Below, piece after piece: positions 40,596 through 48,135 of a stretch of 64,000 bases of DNA. A program made the position numbers and the translations under genes. The DNA comes from JBBDXS01 sp040902195 (GTDB lineage Bacteria; Chloroflexota; Dehalococcoidia; DSTF01; RBG-16-68-14), in NCBI GenBank assembly GCA_040902195.1, contig JBBDXS010000019.1, forward strand, positions 372,001 through 436,000, given 5' to 3'. The first letter of the stretch is position 1; the number at the start of each line of letters is the position of its first letter. The notes under the pieces were generated by a model, which saw only the letters and a program-made list of their open reading frames with translations, was not told the DNA's origin and did not search any database.

Positions 40596-41486
40596 ATGTC
40601 CACCGTTCTCATGGAAACTCCCCTCCCCAACCTCGCCGATCGCGGCAAGGTGCGCGATCTCTACGACCTCGGCGATCGATTGCTCATCGTCACTACGGAC
40701 CGCATTTCCGCGTTCGATGTCGTCCTGCCGACGGGTGTTCCGGGCAAGGGCGCCGTCCTCACGCAGCTCTCGGCGTTCTGGTTCGGCCGCACCTCCGGCG
40801 TTGTCCCCAACCACCTGCTCCGCCTCGCCGACGGCTCGCCCGCGGACGATCTGCCGTTCGAGCTGCCCGGCGAGCTGATCGGTCGTAGCATGATCGTGCG
40901 CAAGGCACAGCGGCTTGACGTCGAGTGCATCGTGCGCGGCTACCTCGCAGGATCCGCATGGTCGGAGTACCAGAAGCGGGGCACCGTCTGCGGCGTGCGC
41001 ATGCCGCCCGGCATGCAGGAGAGCGAGCAGTTTCCAGAGCCGCTCTTTACGCCGACGACGAAGGCCGAGGTTGGCCACGACGAGAACATGTCGCAGGAGC
41101 AGCTCGTCGGGCTGCTCGGCCTCGATGTCGCGAACGCGGTGCGATTGCGCAGCCTCGCGCTGTACAAGTACGGCGCAGAGTACGCGCGCGAGCGCGGCAT
41201 CATCATCGCCGACACGAAGTTCGAGTTTGGCCTGCTCGCTGGCGAGCCGGTCCTCATCGATGAGATACTCACGCCCGATTCGAGTCGCTTCTGGGAGGCG
41301 AGCGAATGGGGCGCCGGCAAGCACATGGAGGCGTTCGATAAGCAGTACGTGCGCGACTACCTGCTGGCCTCGGAATGGAACCGTGAGTATCCGGGGCCCG
41401 CGCTGCCGCAGAACGTCATCGAAGAGACATCGCGCCTCTACCGCGAGATATACAAGCGCCTCACTGGCCAGGAGCTGCAGTTCTAG
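40596..41486 (+). CDS. purC: Phosphoribosylaminoimidazole-succinocarboxamide synthase
   Basis: 296 residues; AGGAGGAATGCACTT precedes the ATG. SAICAR synthetase: LADRGKVRDLYDLGDRLLIV, TDRISAFDVVLPTGVPGKG, VECIVRGYLAGSAWSEY, EFGLLAGEPVLIDEILTPDS and SRFWEA. It joins CAIR and aspartate with ATP. Long-form PurC as in eukaryote-like/chloroflexi sequences (about 300 residues) rather than the 237-residue E. coli type. purS follows after 2 bp. Confidence 0.96.
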   Translation: MSTVLMETPLPNLADRGKVRDLYDLGDRLLIVTTDRISAFDVVLPTGVPGKGAVLTQLSAFWFGRTSGVVPNHLLRLADGSPADDLPFELPGELIGRSMIVRKAQRLDVECIVRGYLAGSAWSEYQKRGTVCGVRMPPGMQESEQFPEPLFTPTTKAEVGHDENMSQEQLVGLLGLDVANAVRLRSLALYKYGAEYARERGIIIADTKFEFGLLAGEPVLIDEILTPDSSRFWEASEWGAGKHMEAFDKQYVRDYLLASEWNREYPGPALPQNVIEETSRLYREIYKRLTGQELQF

Positions 41487-41488
41487 GC

Positions 41489-41737
41489 GTGTTTCTCGCG
41501 CGCGTCTACGTCACGCTGAAGCCCACGGTGAACGACCCGCAGGGCCTCACGATCAAGGGCGGCCTGCACTCGCTCGGCTTCGCTACCGTCGAGACTGTGC
41601 GCGCGGGCAAGTACCTCGAGATCACGTTGGACGGCTCGGACCGCGCCGCCGCGGAACGCGAGGTGACGGAGATGTGCCGCAAGCTGCTCGCCAACCAGGT
41701 GATCGAGGACTTCCGCTTCGAGATCGAGGATGAGTAG
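41489..41737 (+). CDS. purS: Phosphoribosylformylglycinamidine synthase, PurS subunit
   Basis: 82 residues, GTG start 2 bp after purC. It reads ARVYVTLKPTVNDPQGLTIK then GLHSLGFATVETVRAGKYLE, with CRKLLANQVIEDFRFEI at the end: the whole PurS fold. PurS bridges PurL and PurQ in the FGAM synthase complex. purQ and purL do not follow here; the next gene is a hydrolase-cyclase fusion. Confidence 0.93.
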   Translation: MFLARVYVTLKPTVNDPQGLTIKGGLHSLGFATVETVRAGKYLEITLDGSDRAAAEREVTEMCRKLLANQVIEDFRFEIEDE

Positions 41738-41781
41738 GGCCAGATTGACCAGCGCATCCGCCTCCCGATAAGCTACGCGCG

Positions 41782-43125
41782 ATGCAGCAGCAGATCCAGT
41801 TTTGCACGACATCGGATGGCGTCCGGATTGCATACGCCACCCTCGGCGAAGCCCCGCCCGTGCTCGTCTTCGTCCGGGGGTGGGTAAGCCATCTGGAGCT
41901 CGACTGGGAGCTGGAAGGTACACGCGCCGGCTACGAGGAGTATGGGAAACGCCTCCAGGTCGTGCGCTACGACAAGCGTGGCACCGGCCTGTCCGACCGC
42001 AACGTTGACGACTTCTCGATCGCCGCGCGCCTGCGCGATCTCGAGGCTGTAGTCGACCGCCTCGAACTGCAGCAGTTTGCTCTCGCCGGCTACTCGGAGG
42101 GCGGTCCGATCGCCATCGCGTACGCTGCCGCCCACCCCGAGCGCATCAGCCATCTTGTCCTGTTCGGCACGTACGCCCGCGGCCAGGCGCTCGGCCGAGT
42201 TGATGTAAAGGACGCGCTCGTCGCCCTCGTTACGGCGGAGTGGGGCCTCGGCTCCGAAACGCTGACGAATATGTTCATGCCTGGCGCCTCAAAGGAGGAG
42301 CACGCCTGGTTTACCCGCTACCAGCGCGAGGCCGCCTCGCGCTCCGGCGCCGCCGCCATGCTCCGGGCGAACTACGAGGTCGATGTTTCGAACCTCCTGC
42401 CCGACGTCAACGTGCCGACGCTCGTCATGCACGTCAAAGGGGATCGCGCCATTTCGTTTGCCCAGGGCCGCGAGATCGCAAGCGCTATCTCTGATGCGCG
42501 CTTCCTGCCCATCGAAGGTGACCGTCACGCGCCCGACGAGGCCACCGCCAAGATCATACGCGACGCCACGCTCCAGTTCGTGCTCGGGAACGAGACGCCA
42601 GCCTCGCCACAGGCCGTGGACCAGCAATCGCCGCTCACCATCCTGTTCACCGATATCGCCTCGTCGACCGCTCTCACGCAACAGCTCGGCGATGCCGGGG
42701 CGCAGGAGCTCGTCCGCTCGCATGACGCTATCGTTCGCGAGGCGTTGCGAACCAAACGCGGGACGGAGATCAAACACACCGGCGATGGGATCATGGCTTC
42801 GTTCGGTTCGGTAACCGCCGCGGTCGAGTGCGCGGTTGCGGTCCAGCAAGCGGTTACCGCTCGCGACGACGAGCGGCTGGCGGTGCGCATCGGCATCAAC
42901 GCCGGCGAGCCGCTCGCGGAGGACAATGATCTCTTCGGCTCGTCGGTGCAGCTCGCGCGCCGCATCTGCGACCACGCCGGCACCGGCGAGATCCTGGTGG
43001 CGGACGTCGTGCGACAGCTCGTCGCGGGCAAAGGCTTCTTGTTCGCCGATCGAGGTGTCGCGGCGCTCAAGGGCTTCGAGGACCCGACTCAGCTTTACGA
43101 GCTGCGCTGGCGGGAAGCCACGTAG
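41782..43125 (+). CDS. Alpha/beta-hydrolase fused to class III adenylate/guanylate cyclase
   Basis: 447 residues. Residues 1-270 are an alpha/beta-hydrolase with a FALAGYSEGGPIAIAYAAAH nucleophile elbow (Ser near 105) and GDRHAPDE supplying the His. Residues 280-445 are a class III nucleotide cyclase: metal Asp in ILFTDIASSTALTQQLGD, the second in KHTGDGIMASFGSV, and RIGINAGEPLAEDNDLFGSS with VQLARRI. The FTDI...GDG pair means metal binding is intact, so cyclic nucleotide may be made. Such fusions could couple small-molecule binding or hydrolysis to cyclic-nucleotide signalling. It is 44 bp after purS. Confidence 0.9.
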   Translation: MQQQIQFCTTSDGVRIAYATLGEAPPVLVFVRGWVSHLELDWELEGTRAGYEEYGKRLQVVRYDKRGTGLSDRNVDDFSIAARLRDLEAVVDRLELQQFALAGYSEGGPIAIAYAAAHPERISHLVLFGTYARGQALGRVDVKDALVALVTAEWGLGSETLTNMFMPGASKEEHAWFTRYQREAASRSGAAAMLRANYEVDVSNLLPDVNVPTLVMHVKGDRAISFAQGREIASAISDARFLPIEGDRHAPDEATAKIIRDATLQFVLGNETPASPQAVDQQSPLTILFTDIASSTALTQQLGDAGAQELVRSHDAIVREALRTKRGTEIKHTGDGIMASFGSVTAAVECAVAVQQAVTARDDERLAVRIGINAGEPLAEDNDLFGSSVQLARRICDHAGTGEILVADVVRQLVAGKGFLFADRGVAALKGFEDPTQLYELRWREAT

Positions 43126-43134
43126 ACGACCCCC

Positions 43135-43668
43135 ATGTCACGCAGGCGCATCATGGTCATCGGAGTCACCGGCTCCGGCAAGACGACGCTGTCGCGCCGC
43201 ATCGGCCAGACGATCGGCGTGCCCGCGATAGAGCTCGACTCGCTCTTCCACCAGCCCGGCTGGCAGCCCACGCCCGACGATGAGTTCCGCGTCAAGGTTC
43301 CCACTGCGCTCGATCGCGCTACGGACGGCTGGGTAACGGACGGCAACTATATGAGCGTCTGGCCCGTCATGCTCCCACGCGCCGATACCATCGTCTGGCT
43401 GCGATTGCCCTGGCGCGTCTCCTACTGGCGGATGCTCAAGCGCACGCTGCGGCGCGCCAGGACCAAAGAGGAGCTCTGGAACACGAACACCGAGTCCTGG
43501 CGCCTGTCGTTCATGAGCCGCGACTCGCTCTTGCTCTGGGGCCTCCACCATCACCGCGCGCACCGCCGCAACGCGCTTCAGGCACTCGAGACGATCCCGC
43601 ACACAGCCGAGCTGATCGAGCTGCACAGCGACTACGAGGTCGAGGCGTTCATCGCATCGCTGACATAG
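43135..43668 (+). CDS. P-loop kinase, FlaR/adenylate-kinase-like
   Basis: 177 residues. Walker A MVIGVTGSGKTTLSRRIGQ at the N-terminus, then VPAIELDSLFHQPGWQPTP and DGWVTDGNYMSVWPVMLPRA, a pattern of the DNA-topology-modulation FlaR-like kinases. The lid region is WRVSYWRMLKRTLRRART. Substrate unknown; a nucleotide or small metabolite is likely. It starts 9 bp after the cyclase fusion, presumably on the same transcript. Confidence 0.8.
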   Translation: MSRRRIMVIGVTGSGKTTLSRRIGQTIGVPAIELDSLFHQPGWQPTPDDEFRVKVPTALDRATDGWVTDGNYMSVWPVMLPRADTIVWLRLPWRVSYWRMLKRTLRRARTKEELWNTNTESWRLSFMSRDSLLLWGLHHHRAHRRNALQALETIPHTAELIELHSDYEVEAFIASLT

Positions 43669-43670
43669 CG

Positions 43671-43696
43671 AGAGGGCCCGCGATTGCGAGCCCTCT
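43671..43696. terminator. Hairpin between convergent genes
   Basis: AGAGGGC (43671-43677) and GCCCTCT (43690-43696), 12-base loop, between the kinase gene and the convergent ferritin-like gene; a few T residues follow on the plus side. Confidence 0.55.
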
Positions 43697-43717
43697 GTGT
43701 GCTTGTGTTGCGTAGCG

Positions 43718-44830
43718 TCAGGGCTTCGGCGAGTCGTAGGTCTCCTCGAACTGCTCCTTGAGCATCATCTGGAACTGAGGCGCGATGCGCTCCCGCCGCT
43801 CCGGCAAGCCGGCCACCTCGAGGCGGTGCATGTACTCGTTCATCTGGCGACGGAAGGCGGCGAGCGTCATGTTCTGGCCCTCCTCCTCACTGCCGAGCTT
43901 GTAGGCGAACAGCATGCCGAGCGACTGCCCAAAGTGCGGCGAGCCGCCCGCCACGCCGCCGACGCTGCCGCCCTGGATCGCCGGCTCCGCGTAGTCGAGA
44001 TAGTTGTGGATCTCCTCTCGACGCCACGGCTGCGTCTCGAGGATGTGCTTCAGGTGCATCACACCGAACGCAACGTGCCGCGATTCGTCCTGGGCGGCGA
44101 GGCGGAAGATGCGCTTCTCGGCGTCGCAGGTGGCGATATACTCGCCCATGCGGAAGATCGACTGCACGAGGCCCTCGCCCTGCACGTGCAGGATCGCTGA
44201 CATCTCGGTGAAGTCCTTGGAGTCCATCACGAAGCGCAGGCCGGCGTTGCCGGAGCTCAGCAGGAGCCCGCCGCCGTTCGCGAGCGCGCGCTTGCGGAAG
44301 ACATCGAGGTGGCGCGCCTCGTCCATCACCTGCGAAGCGAGGAAGAGCTTGACCTCGTAGTGGTCGTTGCTGATGCGCGGCAGCCACGAGCCGGGCACGT
44401 CGCCGGCGATGAACTCCACTTCGGTGAGGAACGTGCAGAACTGGCACATCGCCCGCTCGACCTCGTCCTGGAGCGGCTGCAACGTCTCCCACGGGACGTC
44501 CGTCGCGGAGGACCACTGACGCTGCACGGCCTCTTCGTAGAGCATCGACGCGTTCTGCGACCACGTCAGCGCCTTCTCGCGCAGGAACTGCGAAAGGCGC
44601 GGCACGCCATCGCGGGCGGCGGCGCCGCGAGGACGCATCGTCCAGGCGTCGCTCACCTCGGGCGCGTCGCCGTACGAGCCGACGTTGACGTCATCGAGCG
44701 TGAGGCCGCGCCGGCCGGGCTGGGCGCGCATGCCCCACTCGGTACCGGGCTCGAGCCAGCTCAGATCGAGGCCGGGCGTCTCGGGTTCCGTGCGCATCAT
44801 CTGGAGCGTGTCTTGGTCGACTGCCATCAT
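43718..44830 (-). CDS. Ferritin-like di-iron oxidase (R2-related)
   Basis: 370 residues; GGGAGG precedes ATGATG. Four-helix-bundle carboxylate motifs: FLTEVEFIAGD, then ASQVMDEARHLDVFRKRAL (E-x-x-H), HVQGEGLVQSIFRM and LAAQDESRHVAFGVMHLK (second E-x-x-H). These fit ribonucleotide-reductase R2-like or R2-like ligand-binding oxidases and AurF-type N-oxygenases. No large R1 subunit is near, so reductase function is unlikely. Cytoplasmic. A cupin-gene remnant lies upstream (44905-44985). Confidence 0.8.
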   Translation of the reverse strand: MMAVDQDTLQMMRTEPETPGLDLSWLEPGTEWGMRAQPGRRGLTLDDVNVGSYGDAPEVSDAWTMRPRGAAARDGVPRLSQFLREKALTWSQNASMLYEEAVQRQWSSATDVPWETLQPLQDEVERAMCQFCTFLTEVEFIAGDVPGSWLPRISNDHYEVKLFLASQVMDEARHLDVFRKRALANGGGLLLSSGNAGLRFVMDSKDFTEMSAILHVQGEGLVQSIFRMGEYIATCDAEKRIFRLAAQDESRHVAFGVMHLKHILETQPWRREEIHNYLDYAEPAIQGGSVGGVAGGSPHFGQSLGMLFAYKLGSEEEGQNMTLAAFRRQMNEYMHRLEVAGLPERRERIAPQFQMMLKEQFEETYDSPKP

Positions 44831-44904
44831 CGGGCCTCCCTCGAACGAGCCATGCTATCGCGGATCGTAATGCCAGCCTGGCGGGGCTGTCAACGAGCCA
44901 CCCG

Positions 44905-44985
44905 CTAGCGGCCGGTGGGCTCGAAGGCGCGCTCCGGGAGGAGAAGAGGACGAAGGCGCGGGCTGCGCCGGGACGATGTCCCATG
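44905..44985 (-). pseudogene. 3'-terminal remnant of a cupin gene
   Basis: On the minus strand it reads GAARAFVLFSSRS, then after a one-base frame change AFEPTGR and a stop. This repeats the end of the cupin at 45919-46296 (AAARAFVLFSSPDRQFEPTG). The two stretches share most bases over about 75 bp, including the block GAGGAGAAGAGGACGAAGGC, with one single-base gap. The phosphotransferase gene (45029-45892) lies exactly between intact gene and remnant. Confidence 0.85.
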
Positions 44986-45028
44986 ATTAGAGCGCTCAAT
45001 CAACAACTGGAGGCTACACATGTCGGCG

Positions 45029-45892
45029 CTACACGGCATCGAGCGAGGGCCAGGGCGGACCCTTGCGCACGACGTCTAGGAACGCCACTCCTGATTCCCT
45101 ACCGGGCTTGTAGTCGCCTCGACGCCAGCCGTGCGCCGCGACTATCGCGAGTACGAGACCCCGGCACTCGCCGACGAGATCTTGGTCAACGCCCGGATAG
45201 CACTCGCTGACCGCCTTGGGCACCCAACCGAGATCGAACTCGACCGGCCCGCGGACACAGTTCTCGAAATCGACGAAGAGCGGCCCCTTCTTCGTGTTGA
45301 GCACGTTCCACGGGTGGGGCTCGCCGTGCAGCAGCTGCTCCGCTGCGCCGCGGTTGACGATCGACCGCCTCAAGCTTCGCAGCGTGTTGGCGAGAAGCTC
45401 CCGATCCTCTCCTGTGAGATCCGGAGTGACGTCGCGACGTGTAACCCAAAGTTGAACGTCCGCGGCTCGATCTGTGAAGTGCGGTGTCGCGACATCGACC
45501 TGCCGCATGACGTCATGCAGACGCTCGAGCGCGTGCGCATAGTCCTTCGGCGAAACCCCTCGAGACTGCACAGGTTCGAAGTAGGTCAACATGGCGATGT
45601 CGAAGCCGTCTCGCACGAAGACGCGTGGCTCGACTCGAGGTTCCAGAACAGCCACCGGGCCATCGGTCTCCGCGAGCCGTTGAACGACTTCAAGTTCTCG
45701 CTCTGCGCCCACCGCCGCCGAGAAAACTCGATAGCCAATTGGCGCGATCCGGGCGACGACATCGCATGGCATCAGGCGGACGACAAGCCGGTTGGAGTCG
45801 CTAAGAACGACCGCGTCATCGACGGCCAGGCCGAGCGCTGCGGCGCTCGACCTCGCCGCAGCCACCGCACGCCGGGCCTCTGATGCTTGCAT
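45029..45892 (-). CDS. Aminoglycoside phosphotransferase-family protein
   Basis: 287 residues. Kinase-like fold: RLVVRLMPCDVVARIAP near the N-terminus, catalytic loop LLHGEPHPWNVLNTKKGPLF with the His and Asn in place but Glu instead of the usual Asp (HGE rather than HGD), and metal motif VDFENCVRGPVEFDLGWV. Substrates in this family range from aminoglycosides to choline and homoserine. It sits between the cupin gene and its duplicate 3' end, so it is probably an acquired gene. The changed Asp could lower or alter activity. Confidence 0.8.
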   Translation of the reverse strand: MQASEARRAVAAARSSAAALGLAVDDAVVLSDSNRLVVRLMPCDVVARIAPIGYRVFSAAVGAERELEVVQRLAETDGPVAVLEPRVEPRVFVRDGFDIAMLTYFEPVQSRGVSPKDYAHALERLHDVMRQVDVATPHFTDRAADVQLWVTRRDVTPDLTGEDRELLANTLRSLRRSIVNRGAAEQLLHGEPHPWNVLNTKKGPLFVDFENCVRGPVEFDLGWVPKAVSECYPGVDQDLVGECRGLVLAIVAAHGWRRGDYKPGRESGVAFLDVVRKGPPWPSLDAV

Positions 45893-45918
45893 CTTCGCGT
45901 TCTCCTCGCCGCTCGCCG

Positions 45919-46296
45919 CTAGCGGCCCGTTGGCTCGAACTGGCGGTCAGGCGAGGAGAAGAGGACGAAGGCGCGGGCCGCGGCGGGGCCGTGGTTGAAG
46001 AGCCGGTGCGGGACACCACGCGGTACGACGATCAGGTCGCCGCGCGAGAGCGTCGTCGATTGGTCACCCAGCGTGTGCTCCACGTCGCCGTCGAGCACGA
46101 AGACGATCTCCTCGCAGTTGGGATGGACGTGCTCGACGTTGCCCTTGCCGCCATCGAACACCGCGAGGCCGGCCGTCTGCTCCGCGCCCTCCGGATCGCC
46201 TGCGCGAACGGCCCACTGCACGCTGCCGAAGTCGGTCGCCTCAGCGGCGCTGCCGATCTTGCGGCGCACCTGCGTATCGATGTGCGGGATGTCCAT
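45919..46296 (-). CDS. Cupin-domain protein
   Basis: 125 residues. Cupin motif 1 VEHVHPNCEEIVFVLDGDVE and motif 2 LSRGDLIVVPRGVPHRLFNH. No signal peptide. It follows hisB after 6 bp in the histidine operon. Function unknown; it may bind a metal and a small ligand. A diverged copy of its 3' end lies at 44905-44985. Confidence 0.85.
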   Translation of the reverse strand: MDIPHIDTQVRRKIGSAAEATDFGSVQWAVRAGDPEGAEQTAGLAVFDGGKGNVEHVHPNCEEIVFVLDGDVEHTLGDQSTTLSRGDLIVVPRGVPHRLFNHGPAAARAFVLFSSPDRQFEPTGR

Positions 46297-46302
46297 ACGG
46301 GC

Positions 46303-46902
46303 CTACGCCTTGAGCGTGCCCTTCGTGCTGGGCGCGCGGCCCTGCGTTCGCGGCTCGGGCCGGCTCGCCGCGCCTAATGCGCGCCCGAGCGCTTTGAACA
46401 GCGACTCGGCCTTGTGGTGGTCGTTCACGCCGGCGAGCACGCGCGCGTTGAGCGTCAACTTCGCCTCGGCCGCGAACGACCAGAGCAGGTGATTGATGAG
46501 ATCGGTTGGGAGCTCTCCCACGCGCACGTCGGTCCACTCGACGTCGACCGCTGCGTAGCCACGCCCGCTCAGATCGACGGCGACCGTCGCGAGCGCATCG
46601 TCGAGCGGCACCGTCGCGTCGGCCATGCGCACGATGCCCTCGCGGCCGCCGAGCGCCTTGTCGAGCGCCTGACCGAGCGCGAGGCCGACGTCTTCGACCG
46701 TGTGGTGCTCGTCTGTCGCGAGGTCGCCCTTCGCCGCGATGCGCAGATCGATGAGACCGTGCTTGCCGATCTGGCTGAGGAGGTGATCGAGCATGCCGAT
46801 GCCTGTCGAGACCTGCACGTCGCCCTGCCCGTCCAGGTCGAGAGCGACCTCGACACGCGTCTCCTTCGTCTCGCGCGTTACGCTGCCAGTTCGACCGGCC
46901 AT
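46303..46902 (-). CDS. hisB: Imidazoleglycerol-phosphate dehydratase
   Basis: 199 residues; monofunctional IGPD. Motifs: TGIGMLDHLLSQIGKHGLID, TDEHHTVEDVGLALGQAL (the metal-binding DEHH), DLSGRGYAAVDVEW and HLLWSFAAEAKLTLNARVLA. A Mn-dependent enzyme converting IGP to imidazole-acetol phosphate. The ATG shares one base with the hisC stop (TAATG). Confidence 0.96.
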   Translation of the reverse strand: MAGRTGSVTRETKETRVEVALDLDGQGDVQVSTGIGMLDHLLSQIGKHGLIDLRIAAKGDLATDEHHTVEDVGLALGQALDKALGGREGIVRMADATVPLDDALATVAVDLSGRGYAAVDVEWTDVRVGELPTDLINHLLWSFAAEAKLTLNARVLAGVNDHHKAESLFKALGRALGAASRPEPRTQGRAPSTKGTLKA

Positions 46903-48071
46903 TACGTTAGCTCCTCACGCAGCGCGTCCACGACGCGATCGGTCTCGTCCGGCAGCCCGACGCTGATGCGCAGGCAGTCCTGCAATCGCGGCGTATCGAA
47001 ATAGCGCACGAACAGTCCGCGTCGCGCGAGACCGTCGCGTAGCTCGCGTCCGCTACGTTCCGGCGCGCGCGCGAGCACGAAGTTCGCGGACGACGGGTAG
47101 ACCTGGAGGGGTTCCAGCGCCGCTAGCATCCTGCTCATCCTGTCGCGCTCCTTCACGATCGCCTTCACGTCTGCCATCAGCTCATCGCGCGCCTCGAGCG
47201 ACGCGAGCATCGCTACATCGGCGGCGACGTTGGGCGTGTACGGCGGCTTGATGTGCATGAGCACACGGGCAAGCGCTTGCGGCATGATACCATAGCCCGC
47301 CCGCAACCCCGCGAGGCCGGCCCACTTGCTGAACGTCCGCAGCACGACGAGGTTCTCGCGCTGCGGCACGAGCGTCGCATGTGATTCAGTAGCAGAGCCA
47401 GGCCTGTTGTCCTGGCCCTCTCGACGGCCACTGAAGGGCTCGCTTTGCTCGCCTGAGCCCGCGAACTCGACATACGCCTCGTCGACGACAACGAGCAGCT
47501 CCGTGTCGAGCAGCGCATCGAGCTCGTTGCGTGCGAGCGGATTGCCGGTCGGATTATTCGGCGACGCGACGAAGATGACTTTCGCGCCGGGCGCGAGCGC
47601 GCGCACGGCATCGATATCGAGCGTGAAGTCATCGCGGCGCGGGGCCTGCGCCAGCGTGCCACCGCAGACGGCTGCCGAGAAGCTGTACATCCCGAACGTC
47701 GGCGGGCAGTCGATAACGACGTCGCCGCGATCGAGCACAGCGCGCAGCAGCAGATCGATGATCTCGTCGCTGCCGTGGCCGGCAACGATGTGCTCGGGCG
47801 GCACACCGGCGTACTCGCCGAGCGCGGCGCGGAGCTTGCGCTGCTGCGGGTCCGGATAGCGATGGTAGCTTTCGAACGACGCCAACGCTTCGATCACGCG
47901 CGGCGAGGGGCCGAACGGGTTCTCGTTGCCGTCGAGTTTAGCGATGCGTTCCGGCGCGATACCAAGACGCTCCGCTATTAGCTCGGCGGGCTCGATCGGC
48001 TCGTAGCCCAACATTGCGAGGATGTCGGGCCGGACGAGCTTGAGGATCGGATCGGCGGTCATAGGGGGCAT
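46902..48071 (-). CDS. hisC: Histidinol-phosphate aminotransferase
   Basis: About 389 residues from ATG 48071 (an ATG at 48062 is equally possible; neither has a clear RBS). PLP-dependent: KLDGNENPFGPSPRVIEAL, GHGSDEIIDLLLRAVLD, FVASPNNPTGNPLARNELDA, VVDEAYVEFAG and the PLP-lysine segment RTFSKWAGLAGLRAGYG. An in-frame insertion of roughly 27 residues (SGEQSEPFSGRREGQDN and following, encoded by 47376-47458) interrupts the normal link between VEFAG and NLVVLRTFSK; it is hydrophilic and less GC-rich than the gene. The fold would tolerate a surface loop there. An open frame upstream of 48071 is not coding. Confidence 0.94.
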   Translation of the reverse strand: MPPMTADPILKLVRPDILAMLGYEPIEPAELIAERLGIAPERIAKLDGNENPFGPSPRVIEALASFESYHRYPDPQQRKLRAALGEYAGVPPEHIVAGHGSDEIIDLLLRAVLDRGDVVIDCPPTFGMYSFSAAVCGGTLAQAPRRDDFTLDIDAVRALAPGAKVIFVASPNNPTGNPLARNELDALLDTELLVVVDEAYVEFAGSGEQSEPFSGRREGQDNRPGSATESHATLVPQRENLVVLRTFSKWAGLAGLRAGYGIMPQALARVLMHIKPPYTPNVAADVAMLASLEARDELMADVKAIVKERDRMSRMLAALEPLQVYPSSANFVLARAPERSGRELRDGLARRGLFVRYFDTPRLQDCLRISVGLPDETDRVVDALREELT

Positions 48072-48115
48072 GGTAGCAAAGGGTCGCTGGTCGCAAGTCG
48101 CTGGTCGCTGGAGGC

Positions 48116-48135
48116 GGGCGCATGGCCATGCGCCC
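48116..48135. repeat. Perfect 20-bp palindrome (dispersed GCGCCCC type)
   Basis: GGGCGCATGGCCATGCGCCC lies between the stop of the Asp-rich gene and hisC. With CCTAC following, its right half matches the palindrome at 12805-12830. It may act as a terminator for the Asp-rich gene. Confidence 0.6.

Noticed and set aside
43718..44830. Ribonucleotide reductase small subunit call
   Set aside because: The E-x-x-H pairs fit, but no NrdA/J partner or R2 C-terminal tail is visible, so I kept the wider ferritin-like oxidase call.
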